64,000 nt of DNA from Polytrichum commune (GCA_950295325.1 OX485804.1:30010001-30074000), one strand, 5' to 3'. Counted from the first letter of the stretch, positions 1 to 11,352 are shown. Program-made: numbers and translations. Notes: generated from the sequence alone by a model not told the origin.

Positions 1-1046
1 ATTTAAAGTTTTAAACAACTTTGACGTTGTTCTTTGATACCTTCAAAGTTCCAACTCATCGACATATAACCACTCAATAGGTGTAAGGCATTCACATTAG
101 ACATTGTAATCTCGATACGTTTTAGAACATAAGTCCTCCCCATGAGGTGTCCAGGATTGATGTGGGAAATGTAAACTTGAGAGACCTTTGGTAGTCCTCT
201 TGTATATATTTGTCCGTATCTTTTGTATAAAAACTTCAAATTGCACTTTGTTTTATTGGAGGTGGTACTATGTTTGATTGTCTATGATTTCTTAGTTTAA
301 CAAAAATCCAAATCGTTTTCCCCTTCTTAGCACAATCAAGCTCCGAAAATCTCTTCACAACACATTTTCTCTTCAAACCTCCTCACTTCTTGAAAATTCT
401 TGTTGGAATTCGTTCATATCTTTTGCACGAAATCCTCATACCACAAAGTTATTCTTGGAAGCAGTATTTTGTTTCATCTACCAACTTTTTCTAGTTGGAC
501 ACAATTCCAAATAAGTGCATCTTCTATGTGAAATTGAAGTCCGAAAATGTATCAAGGACATAGACCAAGTTCTTAGTACGTAGTCTTGTAATTTCATGTC
601 ACCCTATATTCTTTTGCAATGACTAAGGACAACTTGGAATATAATGCTAACCCCTCCTTATATAATAGCATACAATGGATTCCTAATACTAACATAAGCT
701 TGTGTAAAGTGAGGATTACAATACTCCTGCAAATTTATGTAAAATCAATTAAAATAATTACGACAAATTATGTGCAACAATTTTGAAAATAATCCGACAT
801 ATATTTGTAGAGGTATTTTGTGTTGGACTTGCTATCAACCTACAATATTGGAAAACATCTTACATAATTAGCGTTCGCAAATAAGAAAGATTGTCATTTC
901 AAGTTTTCATACTAGAGTAGAGATGCAAAACTCAACATAGCTCAAAGTGAGACATTCTCTTTCTCTTCAAATTCTCAATGGAAACATTGTCAAAATTACG
1001 AGCAACAAACTCCCAGAAAATGCAAGTTTGAGCTCTAGTGTAAAGT
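1..1046. other. AT-rich DNA, no gene recognised
   Basis: This stretch is AT-rich with short open frames only. A 78-codon frame on the minus strand (3-239) has protein-like composition but matches nothing I recognise, and it could be the end of a gene or transposon lying to the left. I see no RNA gene. Confidence 0.3.
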
Positions 1047-1055
1047 GTACAAATG

Positions 1056-1471
1056 CCCGGGGAGTGCACTTAAAGTTAAGATTAGGAATACACGTGAGTG
1101 CGTTTTAATGGCATACCCCCTACAATACTTGGCCTTAAAATAGTTTTTAAATTAAGAAATTTGAAGTGCCAAATCATTACGTATATATCTATCACTTGGT
1201 ATAAATTTCAAGACGAAAAGTTTTTAAAAATCATTTAAAAAAAATGATAGAAGTTTGAACTAAAATGCGTTGTTTTTTGCTTCAAAAATCAATTTAAAAA
1301 TATTTACAATTTTTTTTAAAATTTATACAACAAGAACTTTAGATTGTGTTTAACAACTTCATATTTTTTTTTTACAAATTTTAGATGATTTTTAGTACAT
1401 ACATAGGGGGGGGGGGGTCAAAAGTACGCACTCACGTGATTCCTAGTCTTAACTTTAAGTGCACTCCCCGA
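1056..1471. mobile_element. Mutator-like MITE (non-autonomous TIR element)
   Basis: The two ends are inverted copies of a sequence beginning CGGGGAGTGCACTTAAAG and continuing about 45 bp to the CACGTGAGTGCG motif. The element is flanked by a perfect 9-bp direct repeat, GTACAAATG, at 1047-1055 and 1472-1480. A 9-bp target duplication is typical of Mutator-like elements. The 416-bp interior is AT-rich with a poly-G run near 1410 and has no coding capacity. Superfamily assignment is by inference from the duplication length. Confidence 0.75.
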
Positions 1472-1480
1472 GTACAAATG

Positions 1481-2231
1481 TGACCTATTCATAACATATG
1501 ACTATATTCGTTAATTTGAGACTTTCTCTTGTCTCAAATTAATATATGGACCACAACAACATGGACTAATGTTTGGGTCGTCCTACCTTAACCACCTTGA
1601 TATGAGTTCTTAATTGGGTTCTTGATATGAATACTCGCTTCAAAGTATTTGCATCTTACAACATTCTCCAAAATCTGTGTGATTTTATCCATGCTCTTAT
1701 ATTTGTAACTGTCTCAAAATGCCGAAAAAATCCCAAATTAACGAATATAGTGATACATGCACAATTCCAATTGGAATATGTGCACATGTAGATTTTTTTA
1801 TTGGAAGGTTTTGAATTTGTATAAATGACATCCTACACTCATATACACACAACTTGCGATTTTATAATTTTCAATCCCTCTTTTCAATAAGTTGTGATAG
1901 GTTGGATTCAATATCATGAACCAATCAAAACATATTCCAAGGTTTCTTGGGGGTTCATACATATTGTTACATATCATGTATAAACACACCCCCCATGTAT
2001 TCAAGGACTAACATAAGGTATGAATGTGTTATTTGGTCAATTTTCTTAATGGGACACTTTTACTTGATTGGTGTGTGCTTAGGTGAGGATTAAAAAATAA
2101 ACACCATAAACCTACATGTTTAAAAGATATTGGACTATGCCTTAAAATTTCATTGACTACGCCACAATCAACAATGAACACAATTTCGAGGACCTATGTA
2201 TTCGATTAAGGAATTAACAAACATGCATTTC
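1481..2231. other. Intergenic, no feature recognised
   Basis: AT-rich sequence between two MITEs, with no convincing reading frame. Confidence 0.3.
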
Positions 2232-2476
2232 CACTAGAAGAAAACTTGTCCATTTTAACCATCCGTCATGACTTGGCCATTGTGACTGATGGCAAGGAAA
2301 TGCATAAATGATCATTTTGGGTTGTCAACTAGTGGTTTTTGGCTGCAATTTTGGACAATGGGTAACCAACCCCCCCCAAGTTGACTACCAAATTGATTAT
2401 TTATGCATTTTCTCACCATGAGTCACAGTGGCCAAGCCGCAATGGATGGTTGCCATGGACAAGTTTTCTTCTAGTG
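2232..2476. mobile_element. CACTA-like foldback MITE
   Basis: The ends read CACTAGAAGAAAACTTGTCC and its inverse, and the inverted similarity continues inward about 90 bp with interruptions. The terminal CACTA motif is the hallmark of the CACTA/EnSpm superfamily. The possible 3-bp target duplication (TTC/TTT) is imperfect. There is no coding capacity. Confidence 0.65.
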
Positions 2477-3540
2477 TTTCAATAATCACAAATAAATCAG
2501 TGGAAGTATGCCTTGTGTTGATGTTTTGTCTTGAATTTGCTAATACAATACAAGCTTCATTATATAAATTTAATCGGTAAAAGTTGGAGAACACAAAAAA
2601 CAAACCCAATAACTCCCATGTACTTGAAGGTGAACGTGCCTAATTCAGTTACATATCTTAATCAAACATAACCTTTTGAGTGGTGTGTGGTTTGGTGTGA
2701 CTTCAAGAACGGATACCCAAAAAACATGTGTTTAAAAGGGATTGGACCATATGCTCAAAATATCATAACCATTCTAAGCTTGATACTCAACATAATTGGG
2801 GGGGGGACAGAGGGGGGAGACCTTTATGACCATTTAATGAGCACAAGAATCTTCATCTAGATAATGCATTACATATTCATATGAACTCCGAAAATAAACA
2901 AAAGGAAAGTGGCTATGGCCTAAATTTGGATTGCTAATAGCATGCCTGCACTATGACTAGCAATTTGGCCTAGAGTAGTGGGAGGGTGTCCATCTTAATA
3001 AAAGTTTTTTGGTCTTGTATGCACTGAAACATACAGGTAAAAATTACAATACATTACATCTAGTGAAGACGTTGTGAGTAGAACAGAAGTTCCTTACTAA
3101 TAGCAAGTTATTCTAGCAAGAGATGAACTTCCCCTATCAAGAAGGACTCCTGATGCTGCCAAGGATCAACAACTGACCCTACCTATGTGGGCATGGCATT
3201 AAGCATAATTTTCTACCTCCAAATTTCTCTACATGCTTTTTTTGGGTGGATGTTCACCGGTGATCATCTAAGATAAATCTCAAACCGTGCTTCAAACATC
3301 CTTTAGTAGTTGGTTAAGATGACTGTGACAATCCTCCAACACGGTTGCGGGGAGTCTGTAAGTAGCTAGTCAAGTGCAACCTCTTTTAGTGGATACATGA
3401 GTGGTTAACACACGATTTTGGCTTTGGGACCCGAGAATGTGCGGCAATGCCCTAATAGCGTGTTCTATATCCTAGGCGAAGTGGGCTAATTGGGAAAATG
3501 GAAAAGAAAAAGAAAAAGGGTAACCATATAAGGGTTGCTA
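2477..3540. other. Intergenic, no feature recognised
   Basis: AT-rich sequence with homopolymer G and C runs and no credible gene. Confidence 0.3.
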
Positions 3541-3567
3541 CACACTATGGCCGTCCAAGTCAAGAGG
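3541..3567 (-). repeat. Inverted copy of part of the 81-bp repeat
   Basis: This 27-bp stretch is the reverse complement, with one mismatch, of the segment that ends each 81-bp unit of the array 100 bp downstream. It gives the array one inverted terminus. Confidence 0.6.
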
Positions 3568-3661
3568 CGGTGGGATGTGAATGGTCAAATGTCGTTGAGA
3601 GCCCAAGCAAATGGGTTGAAAATAGCCAACAAAATATAGGAATTGGGGCCTTCGGCCGGGG

Positions 3662-3940
3662 CATAGTGTGAAGCCTCCAAAGGCCAAGCCCAAAGTCCAA
3701 ACCTTTGGCCATGAACTCCCAGAGCCTCTCGACTTGGACGGCCATAGTGTGAAGCCTCCAAAGGCCAAGCCCAAAGTCCAAACCTTTGCCCATGAACTCC
3801 CAGAGCCTCTCGACTTGGACGGCCATAGTGTGAACCCCCCAAAGGCCAAGTCCAAAGTCCAAACCTTTGGTTTTGAACTCCCAGAGCCTCTCGACTTGGA
3901 CAGCCATAGTGTGAACCCCCCAAAGGCCAAGTCCAAAGGA
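3662..3940. repeat. 81-bp tandem repeat, about 3.5 copies
   Basis: Units begin at 3662, 3743, 3824 and 3905, each opening with CATAGTGTGAA. The period of exactly 81 bp (27 codons) keeps several frames open on both strands, so the repetitive proteins predicted here are probably artefacts. The array lies 0.67-0.95 kb upstream of the Lhcb6 start. Confidence 0.85.
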
Positions 3941-4295
3941 AGAAAGAGCATCTCACTGTATTCCACGCCCGAAACAACCCCTCTAATCTGACAGCCACGA
4001 TCTTGTCAGGTTTTGATTTCATGTATCGAAAAGTCTTGATGATCCCTCGACCGTAGTTTGGCCAAACTTCCTTTGAAAGTTTGTCGCCTTGGCCCAAAAG
4101 CGCTGCCATGTAGGCATTTGGGAGAGTGACGGCCTCTGGACTTTGGCCTCACACATGAAGGGTGGAGAGGCCAAATTCTGGGTTCCTTGCAATCCGATTG
4201 GTGGAAATCGATGGCCTCTCAACCTTAGGCCCGAATAAGGCCCAAACGAAAGAATTAGTGGTTGACGGGCCGCTGGACTAGCCCGGCGAGTGAGG

Positions 4296-4405
4296 GATAA
4301 AACCCCAACGCCAGGGGCCCATGGCCAGGTGGCAGCGTGCCAGTGGCCGGGAGGATTGGATAACCGGGCAGTCGACCAATGGGCGGACAGGGCACCGATA
4401 AGGAA
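4296..4405 (+). promoter_or_regulatory. Candidate Lhcb6 promoter elements
   Basis: A TATA-like GGATAAAA lies near 4297, and a GATAAGG I-box-like motif, common in light-regulated plant promoters, lies near 4398. GC content rises here relative to the flanks, as expected for promoter and 5' leader. No transcription start can be fixed from sequence alone. Confidence 0.35.
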
Positions 4406-4610
4406 GATGAGCCTGGAGACTAGCCTAGCCTCTCTCCGCCCGCAGCCTCGCTCGCAAACCACCGCGCAGCGCACCAGCACATAGCTCCGATCGCCGCCCC
4501 GCCATCGCCATTCTCTCGTTCGCGCACAACCCAACGCACTACTCAAGGGCTCCTTCACCGTCGGAAGGCCCTTGCATTGCTTTTTTGGGGTTTGAAGCAG
4601 GCAGGCAGCG

Positions 4611-6420
4611 ATGGCGTTGGCTTGCAGTGCATCGACGGTGTCGCAAATCACCGCGGTGTCGACCTCGTCGTTCGTGAGGTCCGCACGCAGCCTCAAGGCC
4701 TCCCCCGTGGTGTCGTTCGGCGTCAGCAATGGCTCCCGCGTCATGGCCATGGCCACCAAGAAGGTGTCCGCCAGGCCCTCAGCTGGAGGCAAGAAGTCGT
4801 GGTTGCCTGCTGTCAAGGGTGGAGGTGACTTGGTCGACCCCCAGTGGCTCGATGGCTCGTACGTCCTCCTCCTACTTCTTCCTCATTCCCTTCAGGCTTC
4901 CCTGATTGATTGATTGGCTGGTTGGTTTATTGATCGATTGATGTTGCGACCCTGTGTAGGACTGCAATGTAGGATAGGCTGGAAAATTATGAAGTTCTAG
5001 GAGGGAATTTTACAAATTTTGCGAGCTTGCATTGAGTCTATAGCCTGTGAAGAATTTGAGTATAATTTTGTACTTTAAGCACATATGGACTTTTTTTGGT
5101 TGCTTTGAAGACATAATCCACATCTGGATGATGTGGATGTTGTTGGACAGTGTGGTATGGGGGCCAACTGCGGGGAGTGGTTCGTGAAGAATGAGATGGT
5201 CTTTTTATCAGCGTGGGATTTGGGGGGGGGGGGGGGGTTATGGGTGTTCTGGTCTTAAGTTTTCTTCTCGATATGTGTAAGAGGATTTCCAGTAGGATTG
5301 GATGGTGTGGATAGTAGACAGTGTGTGTAACGGGGGTTAGGCACTGCAGAATACGTTCTGTTAAGCAGCAGCGGAATGGCTTCGAGGAGGAGAGAAGGGT
5401 AAGGGATTCGGAGGGTTATGTCTGTTCTGGTTCTCAAGTTTGCTTGACGTTTGTGATGTGTGTATGGATTTGTCGTAGGATAAAATATAGTGTTAAGACT
5501 TTTCTGGTAAGTGTACTTGTGTGCAATCTTTTCGTAAAGCAGGAGATGGTGTTTTGAGCAGGCTGGCTTACGTGCAAAGGACTAGGAGTATGGGAGCTAT
5601 GGCTGTTCCGGTTCTTTAGTTTGAAGCCTGGTGATGCATTTGGGGTTTTTTAGTAGTATGAGGAGATGGCAGAGTGCTTTGGTCGAGTAGGTGCACTTCG
5701 AAATGCAGAGGGCTAGGAGTATGGGAGCTATGGCTGTTCCGGTTCTTCAGCTTGAATCATGGTGATGTATGTGAGGTTCTTTAGGAGCATGATGAGATGG
5801 CAGAGTGGTATGGTCGAGTAGGTGACGCATCTTTCTGACGGAATTGTCGATTGTGCTTTGTGTTGTGAAGTCTTCCCGGTGACTACGGCTTCGACCCCCT
5901 AGGTCTTGGAAGGGACCCTGCTGCATTGAAGTGGTACAGAGAAGCCGAGATCATCCACGGCCGGTGGGCAATGGCAGCAGTTCTCGGTATCTTCGTAGGT
6001 CAAGCATGGAGCGGCATCCCCTGGTTCGAGGCTGGAGCCGACCCGGCTGCCATTGCACCATTCTCCTTCGGTTCTCTTTTGGGAACTCAGCTCCTCCTCA
6101 TGGGATGGGTGGAGACCAAGAGGTGGATCGACTTTTTGAACCCTGGCACACAGTCCGTGGAGTGGGCCACCCCCTGGTCAAGGACCGCGGAGAACTTCGC
6201 CAACACCACCGGTCTGCAAGGATACCCTGGTGGCAAGTTCTTCGACCCCTTGTCCTTGGCTGGGTCTGTCAGCTCTGGAAAGTACAACCCTGACTTCTCT
6301 AAGCTGGAGAGGTTGCAACTCGCCGAAATCAAGCATGCCCGTCTAGCTATGGTTGCCATGCTCATCTTCTACTTCGAGGCTGGACAGGGCTTAACCCCTC
6401 TCGGCGCCCTTGGACTGTAA
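4611..6420 (+). CDS. Lhcb6: Photosystem II minor antenna protein CP24 (Lhcb6), chloroplast precursor
   Basis: Encodes CP24, a chlorophyll a/b-binding protein that helps attach the trimeric LHCII antenna to the photosystem II core in thylakoids. Exons are 4611-4858 and 5871-6420, giving 265 residues. The donor is GTACGT, the codon TC|T is split, and the acceptor is AG. The first ~50 residues are Ser/Thr/Ala-rich, a typical transit peptide. The mature part opens [12 protein letters not shown], followed by DPQWLDGS. Helix B has EIIHGRWAM and helix A has EIKHARLAM, which carry chlorophyll ligands. The tract [15 protein letters not shown] and the C-terminal [10 protein letters not shown] are diagnostic of Lhcb6 rather than Lhca proteins or CP29. 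The protein looks intact. The 1,012-bp intron contains a repeat array and a long poly-G run. Confidence 0.96.
5222..5830 (+). repeat. Degenerate repeat array inside the Lhcb6 intron
   Basis: Four related blocks centred on a core like GCTATGGCTGTTCCGGTTCT begin near 5238, 5415, 5597 and 5727. The last two are clear tandem copies of about 130 bp, each ending in a GGTCGAGTAGGTG tract. A run of about 16 G precedes the first copy at 5222. Confidence 0.7.
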
Positions 6421-6429
6421 ATACCCCAA

Positions 6430-7180
6430 TTTTGCCAGTAACATGTACCATTCATACACACTTCTTGTCACCCTTCTAATCCGGATTCTGCTGCTTCACT
6501 TGTGAGATTTGTGAGATGTGGATAAACCAAGTGTTGGAATGCCGGGATATGGCGAGTGGTCATGGTGTATGATGGCTCTTAAATTTTCTCCATGCATTTA
6601 CAACTGCTGCCATCCTTTACTTTTGTGACCTCTGCGTCCGGTGAGAGCAATGTGGCCACTTCTGGTTACCGCAGTTGCTATCACCAGGATTTTGCTTTGT
6701 TCAATTTCGTTGAATTCTATGGGAAGGGGATAAGACGAATCTTGGAGGTTATGGAAGAGAAACTGTGTATGGTGCTTCACTAAATGCATCATTCACAGTC
6801 AGCTTTTGTCATTCTTGGCTTCTGAGGCTTGTCGACGCTGCTTGTCTGCTTCCGTTGAGAGAAATGTGGCAAGATTTTCTGGTTAAATCAGCCACGTCTA
6901 GTTGGATTTTCTTTTTCTGTCTATCCACTTGTGAGATTTTGTGAGATGTGAATGGGCCCGAGTGTTTGAATATCGGAGTTTAATGGTAAATGGGAAGAAT
7001 GTCGTGTATGGTGCTTCATAAAATGCACCATTCATAGACAGTTCTTGTCATTCTTCGCTGTTGCAGCTTGTCGGCTTTTGGTGACAACAATATGGCATAC
7101 CATTTTAAGATTTGTTTCTGCTCACTTGAAAAAGCACAAGTGGTTTGAATGTCGGGAGTGTGGTGAGATTGTCTAGATTG
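6430..7180 (+). repeat. Tandemly duplicated Lhcb6 3' flank
   Basis: Three degraded copies of one sequence follow the Lhcb6 stop. Cores resembling ACCATTCATACACA then CTTGTCAC occur near 6448, 6790 and 7026, each followed by a TGTGAGAT or GAATGTCGGGAG tract. I see no coding sequence, and they are probably duplicated 3' UTR and flank. Confidence 0.55.
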
Positions 7181-8060
7181 GATCTGGTATTTTAGTTGAT
7201 TTAACTGCCAGGAAAGGGATCAAAATGCCGGGCATGCGTGAGAGGAGTGCTGCGATTTGAAATGTAGAGTGAATGCCTCCACTATGATCGAAAATGAAGA
7301 ATGGAACTGATTGCCTGGGTCTTCTGATGTGTTTTACACAGTGAATGTTTGAAAAACCTCCCAAGGTGTTTAGCCTTCTTGTAAGCAGTTCCAACCCCGC
7401 AAGACAAAGTTTGAACATCGGATTGGATCGGATGGTGAATCATGTAGATTGTTATTCAATCTCCATTATTCGAGCATAGATGGAAACAATATAAGAGATC
7501 GAAGTAAACAATGTCTTTTTCTTCAAATGATCACGCAGACCGTCCCAATGGTGTTCACAATGGAACCTAGAATTTGTGTACAGTGTCAACATATAGTTCA
7601 ATTTCATTGCAACACGACTACAGATATAAGACGTTGCAGACTCGTACAAATCATGTAAGTAGGTTGTACAAAGAACCTCTTGCACCTGAAGAGTTAATAT
7701 TTGTTGAGTACATCGTTCAATATTGCCACGCGTGTACTTCTGGTGTCCATTGCGTCATACAATCTTTTTCTATGAAACATAGATTGACCACACAAGCCCA
7801 CATACTTCACCAAATATGTTCCGCTCAACGAACATTCCCTTCGAATCTGTTGAATACTTGCCTCCAACAAACCTGTGATCTCGAAATGCCCTAGAAATCC
7901 GGACATCATCATCGTTAGGCACCTACATACACCAATCTCTTTGACCTATTCAGGTCTCCAGTTTTACACTCATACATGTTCCACATTTTATTCAAAGATG
8001 TGATGGCAACACCACAATTCATAACATCAATGTCTGCTCCGACATTTCCGTGGGACCATC
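7181..8060. other. Intergenic, no gene recognised
   Basis: Short open frames on both strands, none matching a family I know. The next gene ends at 8061 on the minus strand, so its 3' UTR may extend into this region. Confidence 0.3.
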
Positions 8061-11000
8061 CTACGACAAATATCTAACGAATCGATGAGGGCATGTCTCG
8101 GGACCGCATCCGCCTTGGGACATGTCTTGAGAAGGCTCATCAGTGGGGTCGACCGTGAGGTCATCCGTGTACCGAACGTCCATGACTGGAATCAAGTGGT
8201 TAATTGCCATCCCGCAGCGTCCATAGTCCTCCGACTCATCCACCACCCAATTGCCGGTCAAGTTCTTCTCGAAATCCGCCTCTCGAAACATGGTCACCAA
8301 CTCATGGGTATCTGTTGCTAGAGCGAGAGAGATAGAGACGACGCCGGCCTTCACTTTGAGGGAAGCCACAACGTCATGTGTAGGGCCGATGTCTGTTGCT
8401 GGTGATCGGAGAGGAGCGAGAGAGATAGAGACGACGCCGGCCTTCACTTTGAGAGTAACCACAACTTCTTGTGCAGGCCCGAATGGTGAACGGAGATCGC
8501 ACGTCGGTGTATTACAATGAGTTTCCTTCTCCTTCTTCGATTCTGCTGCTGCTGCTTCTTCTTCTTCAAGGCTTTGTCGCAACACGTATCCCAAGTAGCT
8601 CCATGCATGCGCATTCATCTCCACATATCGCTCGAATATGCATTTCACCGATTCTTCGCCGGGCACCTGGCGGTAGGAGATTCAAATTCATTGTTTTGGA
8701 CATGGAATGTTTCCCATCATCATCTTCTTCTTCTCGTTGCTCAATTATGTTTGGACCACCTTCTTTTGTGATTTTGTAGATTGTGTGGAGATGTAGGCTT
8801 TACAATTCAATTGAAGTATGAAACCAAATACCAAAAAACATTCAGGTCATTGGACTCTCGTTTGATCAGATTCTCTGCATAGTTTTTTAGACATACTAGG
8901 GTGTTACACACACACATACACAAGGTTTAACAAGACTTCATGAATTTACAAAAGTGAGGGTTTTGTTGGCCTTCTTGAATCCTAAGTATTTCGTATGCTC
9001 ATCTTTCAACTTGATTGATCGTTTCCTACCAATTATGATTATACGTATACATTAAATACTTTCAATATGGATTTCTTTTGACATGATTGGCATGAATGTA
9101 TGTTTGCAACATTGAAGTTGTTTTGCGTCACTTGAAAACCCTAGACTATATACCTCTAGGATCTTCAACGATAAACGGTGTACACATTATAGAAACACAT
9201 CCCTTGCTCTTATTGGTAGAATAAATACTCAATTCCACCCTAATTAAACTACACTAAATATGGTATTTAGTGTCACCAATTCTGATTGTCTTCCTCAATA
9301 CTAATCGTAAACCGCGGTGCAGTGTCACCAACACTAAATATCAACCCACCATTATTTGTCATTCCTTGTAGAAAAATTTGGTGGATTATAGATTTACAGT
9401 GTTGCAATTACTGTAACTTACCAAGCGACTTTTCATCCAAACTTCAACCATCCATGACAAAATTTTCATCACAAGTTGCTGACAAGAGAAGGTAGGGTTT
9501 TGACCAATGGATGAACTCATCCATCATCCATCATGCATGACACTATTCGTCCCCTATTTCAGAAGAAGCTACCAAAGGGACCTTAAAATATCATATGACA
9601 CTAAACATCATATTTAGTGCAGTATTTCACACCCTTTGTATATCATCCAAACAAGTGCATATTTAGCCAACATATGAGCGGATGGGCCATCAATTAACAT
9701 TGTCTAGTTGTGGGCATGTGAGTCTTTAAAGCTAGGGAATTTGTGGGGCATGATTTGCACATGATTCCCATACTATGTTTAGTAACTCCAACAACGATTC
9801 TCGTGCCACCTATATATCCAAGCTCTTTACATCTTTGTATTATGAAGAGAACTCTCTCATTTTTAGAGTGAATAATGCTATGCATGCACGGCATTGATTG
9901 TTGTTGGTCTTACCTCCAAAAGGTCTACATGGCCGGTCAAGACATTCTTCATGCGCACGAAACGACTTCGCTTGCTAAGGTAGCCAACGATGTATTGAGG
10001 ATCTTGCCACCAAGGAACTTCGATGCTAGTGATATCAAAATTGTTGCACGGGTACATCGGTGGCACATGTATGAACCTTCCCTAGAAACCGATCTTCCAC
10101 CAACCGTTCAAATAGTGTTTGGTGAGTTCCTATGACAATCTTTTCGACCTCAAGGTCATTGGTGTGTTCCCTAGAAAGACCTCTTCCAGCATCTCAGCAA
10201 AGCAACAAAGTTCATGTTGGCAATGAAAGACGAATCGCAACAAAACCATGAAGGAGGTCTGATTGGAAAACCGACCTAAAATTAGTTGCAAAACGTGTAT
10301 GCACACCATCACAAGTGTGCAAATGTGGGCTTTGAGACATGTGACTTAGCAAATGTGAAACATGCATGAAGTTTCCAAGGATGTGAGGGGTTGAAATACA
10401 TCTAAATTTTTATATAATGCAATTAGAATCGCAGCAAACTATGACATTGAATCAATGCCTGCCAAACGTAGGGCTGCAATTCTAATTTTTTCATTTCATG
10501 TTGTATAGTTGCCATAATTGAATGCTGGATTATGGAATGAAACAAGTGAAACACGAGTTAAATGTTGCATGAGCAATGTTCAAAAATATAACCATGAAGG
10601 ATATGTGTCAACATCGACTCAACATTAAACATCGTCCACTTTGCACTTTGATTTGGAGGTAGTCGGGTAAATATATATACATGTGGTATGTGACATCTAA
10701 CGATGCCCATCAAGTTGTCGTAGATCATCACCAAGTCCAACTTTGTGTTGGTTGTCCGTGGTTCAAACCAATCACTTATATCCCTTCCAGCCATTTCGAT
10801 CAATGGCTGCTCCATGCGCACTTAGTTAATTTGCTTCAATTCTCATTAAAGCTATAATTCACATTACACCACCAATCTTGCCATTTATGTGTCAACATTG
10901 ATTCCACTATAGCATTGAGTCAAAGCCTACCACACATGGGTTTGCATTTTCAAATATGTTTCTTTATTTTATAATCGCAAAAACTCATAAAAATGAATTA

Positions 11001-11352
11001 CAATCGAAGCAATGTTGAATAAATCACTGGATGAATGTTGGGTTAGCACCAAAATATACATATATATACTAAATCTTGAAAGGTGTGTATCAACACTAAC
11101 TCGACTTCAAACATCGGCCACTTGCATTTTGAGATGTATATCCGTGACATTCTCTTGGGCACAAACAATGCTAGTTCACAACATTTCTTCAAGTGGGTTT
11201 GGGTGCTTAGCTACCCTTGCAAGTGCGATGTCGTGTTGTGTGATGAGTTCGGTGAGATCGAAAACTCGGCCCATCGCCGACACATACAAATCAAGTGCGG
11301 AATGATGCTTCTCGACATCCACATGAGTGAACCATGTAGTAGCTATTCCCAT
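8061..11352 (-). CDS. CYB5D1: Cytochrome b5 domain-containing protein 1-like (ciliary CYB5D1 family)
   Basis: Exons on the minus strand are 11352-11215, 10806-10681, 10081-9914 and 8666-8061. All junctions are phase 0, giving about 345 residues. In order they show the b5-like core (WFTHVDVEKHHSALDLYVS, GRVFDLTELI), then EMAGRDISDWFEPRT, then GRFIHVPPMYPC and VPWWQDPQYIVGYLSKRSR, then CIFERYVEMNAHAWSYLGY, and finally VDESEDYGRCGM with YTDDLTVD. This is the full order of the CYB5D1 family, known from motile cilia. The start at 11352 is the nearest in-frame Met; an upstream first exon is possible. The family is usually about 230 residues. The excess lies in the last exon, where about 100 residues containing two copies of a 31-residue unit sit between conserved blocks. 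That insert could instead be an unspliced intron, since a pyrimidine-rich tract ending in CTAG precedes the conserved tail. Confidence 0.82.
8321..8506. repeat. 93-bp tandem duplication in the CYB5D1-like last exon
   Basis: Two copies starting at 8321 and 8414 share GAGCGAGAGAGATAGAGACG and a following GACGCCGGCCTTCACTTTGA tract nearly exactly. The 93-bp period preserves the minus-strand reading frame and repeats the peptide LKVKAGVVSISLA. Confidence 0.85.
9252..9619 (+). mobile_element. CACTAAATAT-ended MITE, copy 1 (in CYB5D1-like intron)
   Basis: It begins CACTAAATATGGTATTTAGT and ends with an inverted, palindromic ATATTTAGTG tract. The interior matches the elements at 25385 and 54142 (for example GTGTCACCAACACTA and AAGTTGCTGACAAGAGAAGG) but is more diverged and about 370 bp long. 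It sits in the last intron of the CYB5D1-like gene. It is non-coding. Confidence 0.8.

Noticed and set aside
1405-1417. Poly-G run, and similar G/C runs at 2802, 5222 and 14185, as regulatory features
   Set aside because: Homopolymer runs of this kind are common replication-slippage products, and nothing else marks these as functional.
3538-4109. Repetitive proteins predicted on both strands across 3.5-4.1 kb
   Set aside because: They arise because the 81-bp unit is a multiple of three; all frames repeat, and none has independent support.
4019-4816. 265-codon minus-strand frame antisense to the Lhcb6 promoter and first exon
   Set aside because: It overlaps a clearly coding plus-strand exon in a GC-rich stretch where long antisense frames are expected, and its sequence resembles no family.
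4611-6420. Assignment of the antenna gene to photosystem I Lhca or to CP29
   Set aside because: The [15 protein letters not shown] tract, the short spacing between helices and the [10 protein letters not shown] end fit Lhcb6, not Lhca1-5 or Lhcb4.
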